12,001 nucleotides of DNA from Spirochaetaceae bacterium (lineage in GTDB: Bacteria; Spirochaetota; Spirochaetia; Treponematales; Rectinemataceae): the NCBI GenBank assembly GCA_016794765.1, contig JAEUJG010000438.1:1-12001 (forward strand), in the 5' to 3' direction. Shown one piece after another: positions 1 to 6,327 of this stretch; the first letter of the stretch is position 1; each line of letters begins with the position of its first letter. The notes under the pieces are model-generated. The model did no database searches. It saw only the letters and a list, made by a program, of their open reading frames with translations, and was not told the origin of the DNA. The position numbers were made by a program, and so were the translations under genes.

Positions 1-745
1 GCCCTTCGCGACGGCGCTGAGCGGACCCATGGTCTATCCCGAGGGCATCGGCGGCGATCCCAACCGCTTCTACGACGGGATCCACGCGGCCTACGGCACC
101 GGCTTCCGCCTCGGAGCCGCCTTCCCCACGGCCGCGGCCTACGCCTACCTCTACCAGGACTCGGCCCTCGGTTCCGGACGCTGGTCCGCCGATCTCCGCG
201 GCCTCCTCGACGCGCGGAAGCTCAAGTTCGAGCTCTTCGCCGGAGCCTCCCTCGACCCGAGCGCTTCCTACGGCCTCTATCGCGCCGGCTTCCTGTTCCA
301 TTACGCGCCGGGCGCCGTCGGCGAGTTCTACGCCCAGGTCGGCCTTCCCCGGCTCGACCCGACGGCGGGCATCGGCATCGACGACTTCTACTTCCTCTTC
401 GAACCCCGCGTCAACTTCTCCCCGGGTTCCCTCGCCATCACGGTCTTCTACCACCCCGCCTACTATCGCCAGACGGCCACCGACGAGAAGGGTTCCCTCG
501 ACCTCGGCTTCAACCTGAAGTTCGGCAGCCTCGCCGCGACCGGCTCGCAGGGCGGCGTGGAAAGCCTCCTGGCCTTCAGGACCCGCCTGACGGACAGCCC
601 CCTCGTCATCGACGTGGCGCCCTACTATTCGGTGATTTCGGCCGGCCTCGAGTGGAATTTCAAGCTTGACCTCAGGGTCTTCCCCTTCCCCTCGGCCTGG
701 TATGGCATTTTCCGGCCCTTCATCGGGGCCAAAACCTCCTTCTAG
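1..745 (+). CDS. Putative outer-membrane beta-barrel protein, 5' partial
   Basis: The reading frame is open to the left edge of the window, so the first ATG (29) is probably internal and the signal peptide lies outside. About 247 residues are visible. They alternate aromatic/hydrophobic and polar residues, have many Gly, Tyr and Phe, contain no long hydrophobic helix, and end in Ser-Phe. A terminal Phe after a beta-strand is typical of proteins inserted by the BAM machinery. I recognise no family. The stop is TAG at 743-745, and the next gene starts 11 nt later on the same strand, so the two are probably co-transcribed. I infer an outer-membrane barrel, possibly a porin-like protein; a periplasmic beta-rich protein is the alternative. 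Confidence 0.6.
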   Translation, partial: PFATALSGPMVYPEGIGGDPNRFYDGIHAAYGTGFRLGAAFPTAAAYAYLYQDSALGSGRWSADLRGLLDARKLKFELFAGASLDPSASYGLYRAGFLFHYAPGAVGEFYAQVGLPRLDPTAGIGIDDFYFLFEPRVNFSPGSLAITVFYHPAYYRQTATDEKGSLDLGFNLKFGSLAATGSQGGVESLLAFRTRLTDSPLVIDVAPYYSVISAGLEWNFKLDLRVFPFPSAWYGIFRPFIGAKTSF

Positions 746-756
746 CGAGGATAGGC

Positions 757-1788
757 ATGCGGCGCAGCACAGCGATCGGGCTTTTCGCCCTCCTCCTTCT
801 CGCGAGCTCGGTTCCCGCCTTCGCCGTGGAGATCGGCGCGGAGGGGCGGAGCGGCAACATCCATTTCCCCTGGACAAGCCTAGCGCCGAGCGGCGGCGCC
901 GCGCCCTTCCCCGCGACGAACCTGTTCTGGGGCGGCGCCGGCTGGCTGGCCCTCGACCTCGGCGAGGCCGCGCAGTTCCGCGTGAGCTACGAAACCGATC
1001 CGGTGCTCCGCCACCTCTTCGGCGCCCAAGTCCTCTTCGAGCGCGGCATCGCCCGCGTCGCCGTCGGTCCCTTCGTCGGCGCCTTCAACTCGCCGACGGC
1101 CCTTTTCAGCGCCGGACTCTCCACGACGGTGCGCTTCCAGTGGCCCGGCATCGCCTTCGTCTCCGTGCGCTCCGACGGCGGCCTCGCCGTGGGGCTCCTG
1201 GCCAGCGCGGCCGCCTCCGAACCCCAGGCGCTCGCGGAGCTCGCCGCCGGCTTCTACGCGCCCAACGCCATCGTCTCCGGCACCGTGACGGCCAAGCGCT
1301 TCACCGAGACCGACGCGGCCGGGCTCCTCGTGATCGACGCCCTCTCCCGCTACATGCTCCAGGTCGACGTCTACAAGAAGAACGTGCCCTACAACCTCGT
1401 CGCGAGCGCGGGCTACCAGCTCCGCTCCAAGTATTACCAGGCTTCGGCGACGACCGAGGCGCTCGGCAGCCTCCTCCTCGGCGTCAAGACGACGGCCCAG
1501 GTGGCGCCCGGCATCAAGGTGTCCGGCGACCTCTCCACCGGCTTTTTCGTCTTCGGTCTCGAAGGCCTGGCCGGGCGAAGCCCCGAAATGAACAGCTTCA
1601 TGTTCTCGGCGACCCTCGGCGTCATCATCGACACGGCCCTCCTCGCGCCCGCGCCGATCAAGGCCAAGCGGAGTCCGACCGGACCGGCCGCCGCGCCCGC
1701 GACGCCACCGGCGACGCCCGCCGCCGCGCCCGCCCCTGCCCCCGACGCGGCCGCCCCCGCGTCGGAAACCGCCCAGCCCGCTCCCTAA
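757..1788 (+). CDS. Exported beta-rich (outer-membrane-like) protein with Ala/Pro-rich C-terminal tail
   Basis: A 343-residue protein. The N-terminus is a clear signal peptide: two Arg, a hydrophobic core rich in Leu/Ala, and cleavage near residue 23 after Ala-Phe-Ala. Residues about 25-300 are Gly- and aromatic-rich alternating sequence, as in a beta-barrel. The last ~45 residues are almost only Ala, Pro and Thr, an unstructured tail that would project into the periplasm or out of the cell. The start is supported by GAGG at 747-750, 6 nt before the ATG. It lies 11 nt after the preceding barrel-like gene and 12 nt before the following membrane-protein gene. No known family is recognised. I infer an outer-membrane protein whose tail may contact peptidoglycan or a partner. 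It has no C-terminal Phe because the tail follows the predicted barrel. Confidence 0.65.
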   Translation: MRRSTAIGLFALLLLASSVPAFAVEIGAEGRSGNIHFPWTSLAPSGGAAPFPATNLFWGGAGWLALDLGEAAQFRVSYETDPVLRHLFGAQVLFERGIARVAVGPFVGAFNSPTALFSAGLSTTVRFQWPGIAFVSVRSDGGLAVGLLASAAASEPQALAELAAGFYAPNAIVSGTVTAKRFTETDAAGLLVIDALSRYMLQVDVYKKNVPYNLVASAGYQLRSKYYQASATTEALGSLLLGVKTTAQVAPGIKVSGDLSTGFFVFGLEGLAGRSPEMNSFMFSATLGVIIDTALLAPAPIKAKRSPTGPAAAPATPPATPAAAPAPAPDAAAPASETAQPAP

Positions 1789-1800
1789 GGCCAAGCGTTC

Positions 1801-2622
1801 ATGAATCCTCCGCCCGCCTCGCCCCAGGTTCCGCGGAACCTCGCCGCTTCCCCCGCGGCGGCTCCCGCGGTGTCTCCTGCCGAGGGGGGCATTCCGAAGC
1901 GGCGCGTCTTGGGCATGCTCGCCCTCCGTCCGGCCTTATCCTTCGCCCTCCTCCTCGCCCTCGCCGGCTTCTTCGCGTCGCGGGGGGCCGCGGATCCCGT
2001 CGGCGACTCCGCGGCGTGGTGGCTGTGGCTCATCACCGCGACCAACGCCGCGACCCTCTTCCTTCTCGTCCGCCTCGGCGGCAAGGAGGGCCTGCGTCTC
2101 CGGGACTTCTATTCGGCGAGCAAGGCGAGCTGGCGCGGCGACCTCGGCTGGACCCTCGTCGCCTTCGCCGGCATCGCGGTGACGGCCCAGCTTCCGGGAG
2201 ACCTCCTCGCCAAGGCGCTCTGGGGGACGCCGTCGGTGCCGAACAACCTCCTCTTCCGCCCCCTGCCCCTCTTCGCCGTCTATCCACTCTTCCTTTTGAT
2301 GCCGGCGACCCAAGCCTTGGCCGAATTGCCCCTCTACTGGGGCTATGTCGCGCCCCGTCTCAGGGCGGGCGGCATGGCGCGCTGGAAGGTCATCGCCCTC
2401 GTCGGCGCGACGCTCTCGTTCCAGCACCTCTGCTTTTCCTTCCGCCTCGACTGGCGCTACGATCTTTGGCTGGCCCTCAAGTTCCTGCCCTTCGCGCTCT
2501 GGACGGGCTTCGTGCTCGAGCGGCGGCCGACCGCCATGCCCTACCTCATGGGCGCGCACTTCGCGGCCGACGCCGGTCTTCCCGTCCTCGCCTTCCTGGT
2601 CTCCCGGGGCATGATCCTCTGA
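1801..2622 (+). CDS. Multi-pass membrane protein resembling the CPBP (Abi) family, degenerate motif 1
   Basis: A 273-residue integral membrane protein. It has a Pro/Ala-rich cytoplasmic N-terminus of about 38 residues, then roughly six to seven hydrophobic segments (about 42-60, 72-91, 117-135, 155-175, 196-212, 224-238, 258-270). CPBP intramembrane proteases carry EExxxR, then FxxxH, then HxxxN/D. Here the first motif is reduced to one Glu (E175 in AELPLYWGY, with no Arg). The second fits LSFQHL (H209). The third is HFAAD (H253, D257). The order and spacing support CPBP-family membership, but the missing Glu and Arg make catalysis doubtful. Known members process prenylated proteins or act in bacteriocin self-immunity. 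The start has only a weak AAGG upstream; ATG 1915 (residue 39) is a possible shorter start. It is the last gene of the plus-strand run. Confidence 0.55.
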   Translation: MNPPPASPQVPRNLAASPAAAPAVSPAEGGIPKRRVLGMLALRPALSFALLLALAGFFASRGAADPVGDSAAWWLWLITATNAATLFLLVRLGGKEGLRLRDFYSASKASWRGDLGWTLVAFAGIAVTAQLPGDLLAKALWGTPSVPNNLLFRPLPLFAVYPLFLLMPATQALAELPLYWGYVAPRLRAGGMARWKVIALVGATLSFQHLCFSFRLDWRYDLWLALKFLPFALWTGFVLERRPTAMPYLMGAHFAADAGLPVLAFLVSRGMIL

Positions 2623-2805
2623 TCGACGGACCAGCGGCCGCTGAAAGCCGGGACCTCCATCTCGGCGGCGAGCGCGCCGTCCAAAATCGCACAACGCATA
2701 CAGCCGTTCCCGTCCCGCGCCTTCGGTCGTGCTGGCCTGGCTCCGCCTGCCGCGCGGCTGGACGACGCCTGCCGGCGCGCGCTCGCGCCCATCGAACCCG
2801 GCCCT

Positions 2806-2837
2806 AAAAAAAAAGCGACGAACTTCGTCGTCGCTTT
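2806..2837 (-). terminator. Rho-independent terminator, strongest on the minus strand
   Basis: A perfect 10-bp stem (2812-2821 with 2828-2837) closes a 6-nt loop. On the minus strand it is followed by nine T (complement of A 2806-2814), a classic intrinsic terminator. On the plus strand the stem is followed by TTTCTT, so it may also stop the upstream plus-strand operon, which ends 189 nt earlier. It lies directly after the tRNA-Lys 3'-end copy in minus-strand order. Confidence 0.8.
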
Positions 2838-2839
2838 CT

Positions 2840-2857
2840 TGAGCCGCGCCGGGTTCG
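2840..2857 (-). repeat. Copy of tRNA-Lys 3' end (acceptor strand plus part of T arm)
   Basis: The 18 bases tgagccgcgccgggttcg are identical to 3019-3036, the 3' end of tRNA-Lys (discriminator base, acceptor strand, half of the T arm). The rest of a tRNA is not recognisable beside it, so this is a fragment or a degraded pseudogene, not a working gene. The distance between the copies is 179 bp and the orientation is the same. Confidence 0.8.
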
Positions 2858-2974
2858 CCCTCCGGCCCTCATCATCCTGACTCGGGCCTCCGGGCCGCGC
2901 CCCTCGCTGGCGGCGCGCATCCTTGCGCGCCTTCCCGCGCTCCGCGCGGCGCTCGGGGCGTTCGAACCCGGCGC
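2846..2974. repeat. 129-bp hairpin-rich element bounded by 12-bp perfect inverted repeats
   Basis: gcgccgggttcg at 2846-2857 is the exact reverse complement of cgaacccggcgc at 2963-2974. The interior carries further hairpins: ggcgcgca/tgcgcgcc at 2912-2919 and 2924-2931 (perfect 8 bp, 4-nt loop), and ccgcgc/gcgcgg at 2935-2940 and 2944-2949 (perfect 6 bp, 3-nt loop). The core of the inverted repeat is the tRNA T-arm sequence. A third copy of cgaacccggc occurs at 2793-2802. It could be a small dispersed repeat of this genome or a by-product of tRNA duplication. There is no coding capacity. Confidence 0.55.
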
Positions 2975-2979
2975 CCATC

Positions 2980-3008
2980 AATAAAAAAAGCCGCCCCTTC
3001 GGGACGGC
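2980..3008 (-). terminator. Rho-independent terminator of tRNA-Lys
   Basis: On the minus strand, 10 nt after the tRNA 3' end, an 8-bp stem (3001-3008 with 2990-2997, one G-U pair) with a 3-nt GAA loop is followed by TTTTTTTAT. The stem is GC-rich and the T run is immediate, so this is a strong unidirectional terminator for the tRNA transcript. Confidence 0.88.
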
Positions 3009-3018
3009 ATTGTCTCAG

Positions 3019-3091
3019 TGAGCCGCGCCGGGTTCGAACCGGCGACCCACGCCTTAAAAGGGCGTTGCTCTACCGACTGAGCTAGCGGCTC
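3019..3091 (-). tRNA. tRNA-Lys (anticodon TTT)
   Basis: A 73-base cloverleaf on the minus strand. The acceptor GAGCCGC/GCGGCTC is perfect over 7 bp. The D stem is GCTC/GAGC, and the anticodon stem ACGCC/GGCGT encloses CTTTTAA (T33, anticodon TTT, A37). The variable loop has 5 bases. The T stem GCCGG/CCGGC encloses TTCGAAC. The discriminator is A and CCA is not encoded. It has its own promoter upstream and a terminator downstream, so it is probably transcribed alone. Confidence 0.97.
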
Positions 3092-3104
3092 ATAGTACCC
3101 CGCT

Positions 3105-3134
3105 ACAGTAGCTGGCCGGGGCCTCCTCTGTCAA
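3105..3134 (-). promoter_or_regulatory. Sigma70-type promoter of tRNA-Lys
   Basis: On the minus strand there is a consensus -35 TTGACA (3129-3134), an 18-nt spacer, and a -10-like TACTGT (3105-3110). The predicted start falls about 5-8 nt before the tRNA 5' end, as expected for a stable-RNA promoter with a very short leader. The -10 box is weak (3 of 6 bases), but the perfect -35 box and the position make the call reasonable. A GC-rich interrupted palindrome (about 3136-3152) abuts the -35 box. Confidence 0.65.
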
Positions 3135-3165
3135 CCGCGGGCCCGGGCCGCGACCACGACCCGCT

Positions 3166-4317
3166 TCAGTAGATGAAATCGAACGCGAGAAGGAGGTTGT
3201 AGATCGGCCGCCCGCCCGGCTCGTCGGAAAGCTCGCTGCCCCAAGCGGCGGCCTCGAGCTTGAAGGCGCCGAGGTCGAAGCCGATGCCCGCGGCGAGGAG
3301 GGCCTCGCTGAAACCGATCCTGACGGAAATGATGTCGAGGGCGCGGACCTCGAGCCCGAGGCCGAGGTTCAGGATGGCGTTCCGCGGCATGGGCCGGGCC
3401 AGGTCCAGGATGTCGCGGTAGTCGATCGCCAGGATGAAGTCGTCGACGTAGCGCCCGAGGATGCCGAGGTCGGGAGACCAGGAGCCGCCGACGGCGAGGT
3501 CCGTCGGCACCTTCGCCGAGCGGCTTCCCGTCAGGGCGCTGCCGGGGTTGCCGACGAAGCCGAGGAGGCTCGTGTACTCGGAGATGAGGCCGGGACTGTA
3601 GGCGTCCCTGCACACGAGGCCGGCGGAGAAGCGCTCCTCCCAGTTCCAGCGGAGGCCGAGGTCGAAGCCGATGCCGGTCGTCAGGTAGAAGGGCCGCGCG
3701 AGGATGGAGCTCGATCCGGAGATGAGGTTCTGGATGCCCACGAGGCTGTCCCGCGCGTCGAGCTCGCCGCGGATGAAGCCCTTGGCGAGAAGGCCCAGAT
3801 CCAGGGCGTGGCCCTTGCCGAGGAGAAAGCGGTAGGCATAGCCGCCGGTGAGGAGGATGTCCTCGCTCGCCAGCACCCTGAGGGAGGTGACGCTCGCCGA
3901 GTTGAGCGACATCCTGGTGCGGTTGAAAAGGCCGAAACCGAGCCCTTCGCCGACGTAGCCGAAGGCGAGGGGGCCGGCGATCTCCAGACCCGCGTAGAGC
4001 TTGTAGTCGTTCTTGGCGAGGAGGTCGGCCAGGGCCGTCATGATGTCGCCGCCGCCGAGCATCAGGTTGGCGAGATCGAAGACGGGACCGGAAGCGCCTA
4101 TCGCGAGGCGGGAGGCGAAGAGCTCCGGCTTGACCGCGACCATCGCGGCGGGATTGGCCAGAAGGGAGTAAAAATCGTCGGCGACCGCGGCGTGGCTGCC
4201 GCCCATGGCGATCTCCCGGGGAGAGCTCGCCTTGAAGGCCTCGATGGGCTGGGCGGAGGCGAGGGCCGCTGAAAGACAAAGCGCGGCTGCGACCGGCCCG
4301 ATGGGGCGAATATTCAT
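3166..4317 (-). CDS. UPF0164/FadL-PorV-like outer-membrane protein, module 1
   Basis: 383 residues from the preferred ATG at 4317. An in-frame ATG six codons upstream (4335) has no ribosome binding site, whereas AAGAGG at 4325-4330 lies 7 nt from ATG 4317. A signal peptide (hydrophobic Val/Ala/Leu core, cleavage near Ala-Ser-Ala-Gln) is followed by SPREIAMGGSHAAVADD and then NPAAM, the N-terminal signature of the FadL/PorV/UPF0164 barrels (RAMGMGGA...NPAG). The rest is Gly-rich alternating barrel sequence ending in Asp-Phe-Ile-Tyr. It is clearly paralogous to the barrel gene at 5154-6317: both share LGY-x-G-x-GLG and a similar final ~65 residues. It lies 24 nt after a lipoprotein gene, probably in the same transcript. 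Treponemal relatives are thought to move hydrophobic ligands such as fatty acids; the substrate here is unknown. Confidence 0.78.
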   Translation of the reverse strand: MNIRPIGPVAAALCLSAALASAQPIEAFKASSPREIAMGGSHAAVADDFYSLLANPAAMVAVKPELFASRLAIGASGPVFDLANLMLGGGDIMTALADLLAKNDYKLYAGLEIAGPLAFGYVGEGLGFGLFNRTRMSLNSASVTSLRVLASEDILLTGGYAYRFLLGKGHALDLGLLAKGFIRGELDARDSLVGIQNLISGSSSILARPFYLTTGIGFDLGLRWNWEERFSAGLVCRDAYSPGLISEYTSLLGFVGNPGSALTGSRSAKVPTDLAVGGSWSPDLGILGRYVDDFILAIDYRDILDLARPMPRNAILNLGLGLEVRALDIISVRIGFSEALLAAGIGFDLGAFKLEAAAWGSELSDEPGGRPIYNLLLAFDFIY

Positions 4318-4324
4318 GATTGCG

Positions 4325-4330
4325 CCTCTT
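4325..4330 (-). promoter_or_regulatory. Ribosome binding site deciding the start of the module 1 barrel gene
   Basis: AAGAGG on the minus strand, 7 nt before ATG 4317. The upstream in-frame ATG at 4335 has no such site, so the shorter form is preferred. Confidence 0.65.
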
Positions 4331-4341
4331 TTCATGTTGCG

Positions 4342-5073
4342 CTACGGGAGTTGCGTGATGAGGCCCGTCAGGGCGGCGATGAGTGGATCGCTCGGCCATT
4401 GCGCCTGCGCCAGGCTTATCAGGTTCGCCGCGTCGGTTTGTGCCGCCGCGGGGATCGTCAGGGCTCCGTCGTTGCCGGAATTGCCGTCAACAAGGTTGGC
4501 AAGCTCGTTGTCCGGCACCGCCGCGATGAGGATGGCCGCCGCCGCGATCGCGAAGGTGCCGGCGGAGGCTCCGTTCTCCGCAAGCGCCGCGACCTCCGCC
4601 GCGGACGATCCCGCAAGCACGCTGAAAATGGCGCCCGCTTCGGCGCCGACCTCGACGGAAACCAGGGCCGCGGCGATCGCGGCGATCTGGTCCACTGTCG
4701 GGGAACCGGAGAGCAAGGCCTCGAGGCCCACGTCCTGGAAGACGGCGGCGAAGGCCTCGTCGAGGCCCGACGCCACGCCCGCCGTGAGGGCCGCGGCGGC
4801 CAAGGCGCCCTCGTCGCCGGGATTCCCCGCGACCAAGGCGGCCATCGCGGGCAGGAGGGCCTGCGCCTTCGCGGTATCGCGGTTGTCGACCACCTCTTGG
4901 GCGTACATGGTCGCCTGGTCCTGGGTGAGGGTCTTGGGTACGGGCGGATTCGGCCGCGTCGCCCAAGAGGCGAGGGAGGTGGTGAACATCTGCTGGCAAC
5001 CCGATACGGCCAAGGCCGTCAGGGCCACCGCGAGGAAGCGGAGCGGGCGAAGCAGGCTGGGAGCGCGCCGCAT
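4342..5073 (-). CDS. Ala-rich lipoprotein of unknown function, module 1
   Basis: 243 residues from ATG 5073, which has a near-perfect AGGAGG 6 nt upstream (5080-5085). A longer TTG-initiated frame from 5091 would place that site inside the gene and is rejected. The N-terminus has Arg residues, a hydrophobic stretch and the lipobox LAVSGC, giving a lipid-modified Cys26. The mature part begins CQQMFTT, then an Ala-rich, mostly helical sequence with acidic residues and few aromatics. The other lipoprotein in this window starts CDAFFTT, so the two share C-x2-[MF]-FTT and are probably paralogues that have diverged greatly. No known domain is recognised. It precedes the UPF0164-like barrel gene by 24 nt, suggesting a lipoprotein partner of that barrel at the inner face of the outer membrane. 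Confidence 0.75.
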   Translation of the reverse strand: MRRAPSLLRPLRFLAVALTALAVSGCQQMFTTSLASWATRPNPPVPKTLTQDQATMYAQEVVDNRDTAKAQALLPAMAALVAGNPGDEGALAAAALTAGVASGLDEAFAAVFQDVGLEALLSGSPTVDQIAAIAAALVSVEVGAEAGAIFSVLAGSSAAEVAALAENGASAGTFAIAAAAILIAAVPDNELANLVDGNSGNDGALTIPAAAQTDAANLISLAQAQWPSDPLIAALTGLITQLP

Positions 5074-5079
5074 GGTAAA

Positions 5080-5085
5080 CCTCCT
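5080..5085 (-). promoter_or_regulatory. Ribosome binding site deciding the start of the module 1 lipoprotein
   Basis: AGGAGG on the minus strand, 6 nt before ATG 5073. It fixes the start and excludes the TTG at 5091. Confidence 0.8.
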
Positions 5086-5153
5086 AGACAAGGGACGCCG
5101 AATAAATCCGGAACATCCCTACATTATCGGCAGGAGCGGCGACGGCCTCCATC

Positions 5154-6317
5154 CTAGAAGCGGATCGCCGCCTGCAGGACGATTCCGGATCGGCCGTAGT
5201 CGCCGGGCACGCGTCCGATCTCCTCGGTGAAGACGGCCGCGTCGAGCTCGAGAACAAAGAGGTCGATGCCGAAGCCCGCGGAAAGCCAGCCCTTGTTCAC
5301 GCCGGCGCGAAGGTTCATGAAGGAGAAAACCTCCAGGTCGAGTCCGGCGTGGAAGAGCTTCCAGATCGATTCCTTGTCCTTGATTATGGCGACGGGATCC
5401 TGGATCTCGAAATAGAGGGCGGGTTCGAGGAAATAAGGGATGAGCGCGGGCTTCCAGGAGAGGCCGACGGCGATGGCGGGCAGGAGGGCGGCTTCCAGGC
5501 CGGTGCCGGCCGCGCTCTGGATGTTGCCCGAGGACAGCGAAGAGAACAAGGTGCCCACCGTCGACTGGACGAGCTTGTAGGGCGGCGCGATGTCGCGGGC
5601 GCTCAAGCCCAGGCTCAGGGTTCCGAGTTCGAGCGAAACCCCGAAGTCCATCGCGAGGCCGAAGCTTGAATAGGCGTCCTCGCCCATGACCGGCGCCATC
5701 GGGTCGCCGCCGGACATGAAGGCGGAAAGGAGGGGGGCGAAGGCCCAACCGCCCGAAGGGGAGTCCACGCGGAAGAAGGGCCGGATGTCGCCGCCGAAAG
5801 ACAGGGTCAGGCCGCCGAGCTTGATCGGTATGGCCAAGCCGATGACGGCGTTGGCCTGGGCGGCCTGGCTGATCTTGGCCCCAAGGGCGTTCGGACCGGA
5901 AACCACGACATCCTCGACCACGTAGGCGCCGATGCCGAGCCCCTTGCCGATATAGCCGAGGCCGGCGGAGAAGCCGCCGCCGAAGCCGTTCTCGGTGACG
6001 AAACGATTGAGGGTATCGACCATGGCCGCCTGGTCGGCTTCGCCGGTCACGAGCTTGGACAGGTCGCCGACATTCGCCACCGTCGGTTTCAGGTAGACCC
6101 AGGTCGAGGCGTCAAGAACGGTGAACTCGCTCTTGGCCGCGCCGAAGGCGCTGGGATTCCCGTAGAAGGCGTCGAAGCCGGTGGAAAGGGCCTGGAAGCT
6201 GCCGCCAAGGGCCATCGCCCGCGCGTCGCGGGGACTGACGACGGTTTGCGTGACCGGCTGGGCAACGACGGCGGCGGCGAAGGGGAGCAACAGCAGGAAG
6301 CAGTAGAGCCGTTTCAT
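5154..6317 (-). CDS. UPF0164/FadL-PorV-like outer-membrane protein, module 2
   Basis: 387 residues. A signal peptide (Lys-Arg, then a Leu-rich core) has predicted cleavage after Val-Val-Ala, before Gln-Pro. Next comes SPRDARAMALGGSFQALS and, about ten residues on, GNPSAF, the same N-terminal signature as FadL/PorV/UPF0164 barrels. The C-terminal part (SAGFGIDLFVLELDAAVF, ending Ala-Ile-Arg-Phe) matches the paralogue at 3166-4317 and closes with the aromatic residue typical of outer-membrane barrels. GGAG lies 6 nt before the ATG and overlaps the region of the stop codon of the preceding lipoprotein gene; the gap is 10 nt, so translation is likely coupled. An 80-nt gap separates its stop from the module 1 lipoprotein start; I see no terminator there, so all four genes may share one transcript. 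Confidence 0.8.
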   Translation of the reverse strand: MKRLYCFLLLLPFAAAVVAQPVTQTVVSPRDARAMALGGSFQALSTGFDAFYGNPSAFGAAKSEFTVLDASTWVYLKPTVANVGDLSKLVTGEADQAAMVDTLNRFVTENGFGGGFSAGLGYIGKGLGIGAYVVEDVVVSGPNALGAKISQAAQANAVIGLAIPIKLGGLTLSFGGDIRPFFRVDSPSGGWAFAPLLSAFMSGGDPMAPVMGEDAYSSFGLAMDFGVSLELGTLSLGLSARDIAPPYKLVQSTVGTLFSSLSSGNIQSAAGTGLEAALLPAIAVGLSWKPALIPYFLEPALYFEIQDPVAIIKDKESIWKLFHAGLDLEVFSFMNLRAGVNKGWLSAGFGIDLFVLELDAAVFTEEIGRVPGDYGRSGIVLQAAIRF

Positions 6318-6327
6318 CGCGGTCTCC

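Larger units (their letters stand above)
2623..3018. other. Non-coding interval of about 400 bases holding terminators and repeats
   Basis: No convincing gene lies between the CPBP-like gene and tRNA-Lys. Open frames here are Arg/Pro-rich and cross the hairpins and the tRNA copy. The interval contains a 12-bp perfect palindrome just after the stop codon (2632-2643), about 140 bases of GC-rich sequence in which I see nothing definite, two intrinsic terminators, a tRNA-Lys 3'-end copy and an inverted-repeat-bounded element. Those are listed separately. Confidence 0.7.

Noticed and set aside
880..1794. 304-codon open frame on the minus strand
   Set aside because: A Gly/Arg/Glu-rich antisense shadow of the exported protein gene, with no signal peptide or domain.
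666..2807. 713-codon open frame on the plus strand
   Set aside because: It is extremely Arg/Pro-rich and runs through three better-supported genes in another frame; it is a shadow caused by high GC at third positions.
2541..2981. 146-codon open frame on the minus strand across the terminator and repeat region
   Set aside because: It reads through a strong terminator hairpin and a tRNA fragment, is Arg-rich and low in complexity, and has no supporting binding site.
2840..3091. Integration (attL/attR) site of a genomic island at tRNA-Lys
   Set aside because: The 18-bp direct repeat of the tRNA 3' end would fit, but only 161 bp lie between the copies and no integrase or mobile gene is present.
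3135..3152. Terminator for the barrel/lipoprotein operon
   Set aside because: A GC-rich interrupted palindrome is present after the last gene, but it has no T run and abuts the -35 box of the tRNA promoter, so evidence is insufficient.
5074..5153. Separate promoter for module 1
   Set aside because: A GATAAT-like box is present on the minus strand but no -35 box is visible at proper distance.
4205..5230. 341-codon plus-strand frame opposite the lipoprotein gene
   Set aside because: The Ala/Ser/Thr-rich antisense shadow conflicts with a lipoprotein that has a clear lipobox and ribosome binding site.
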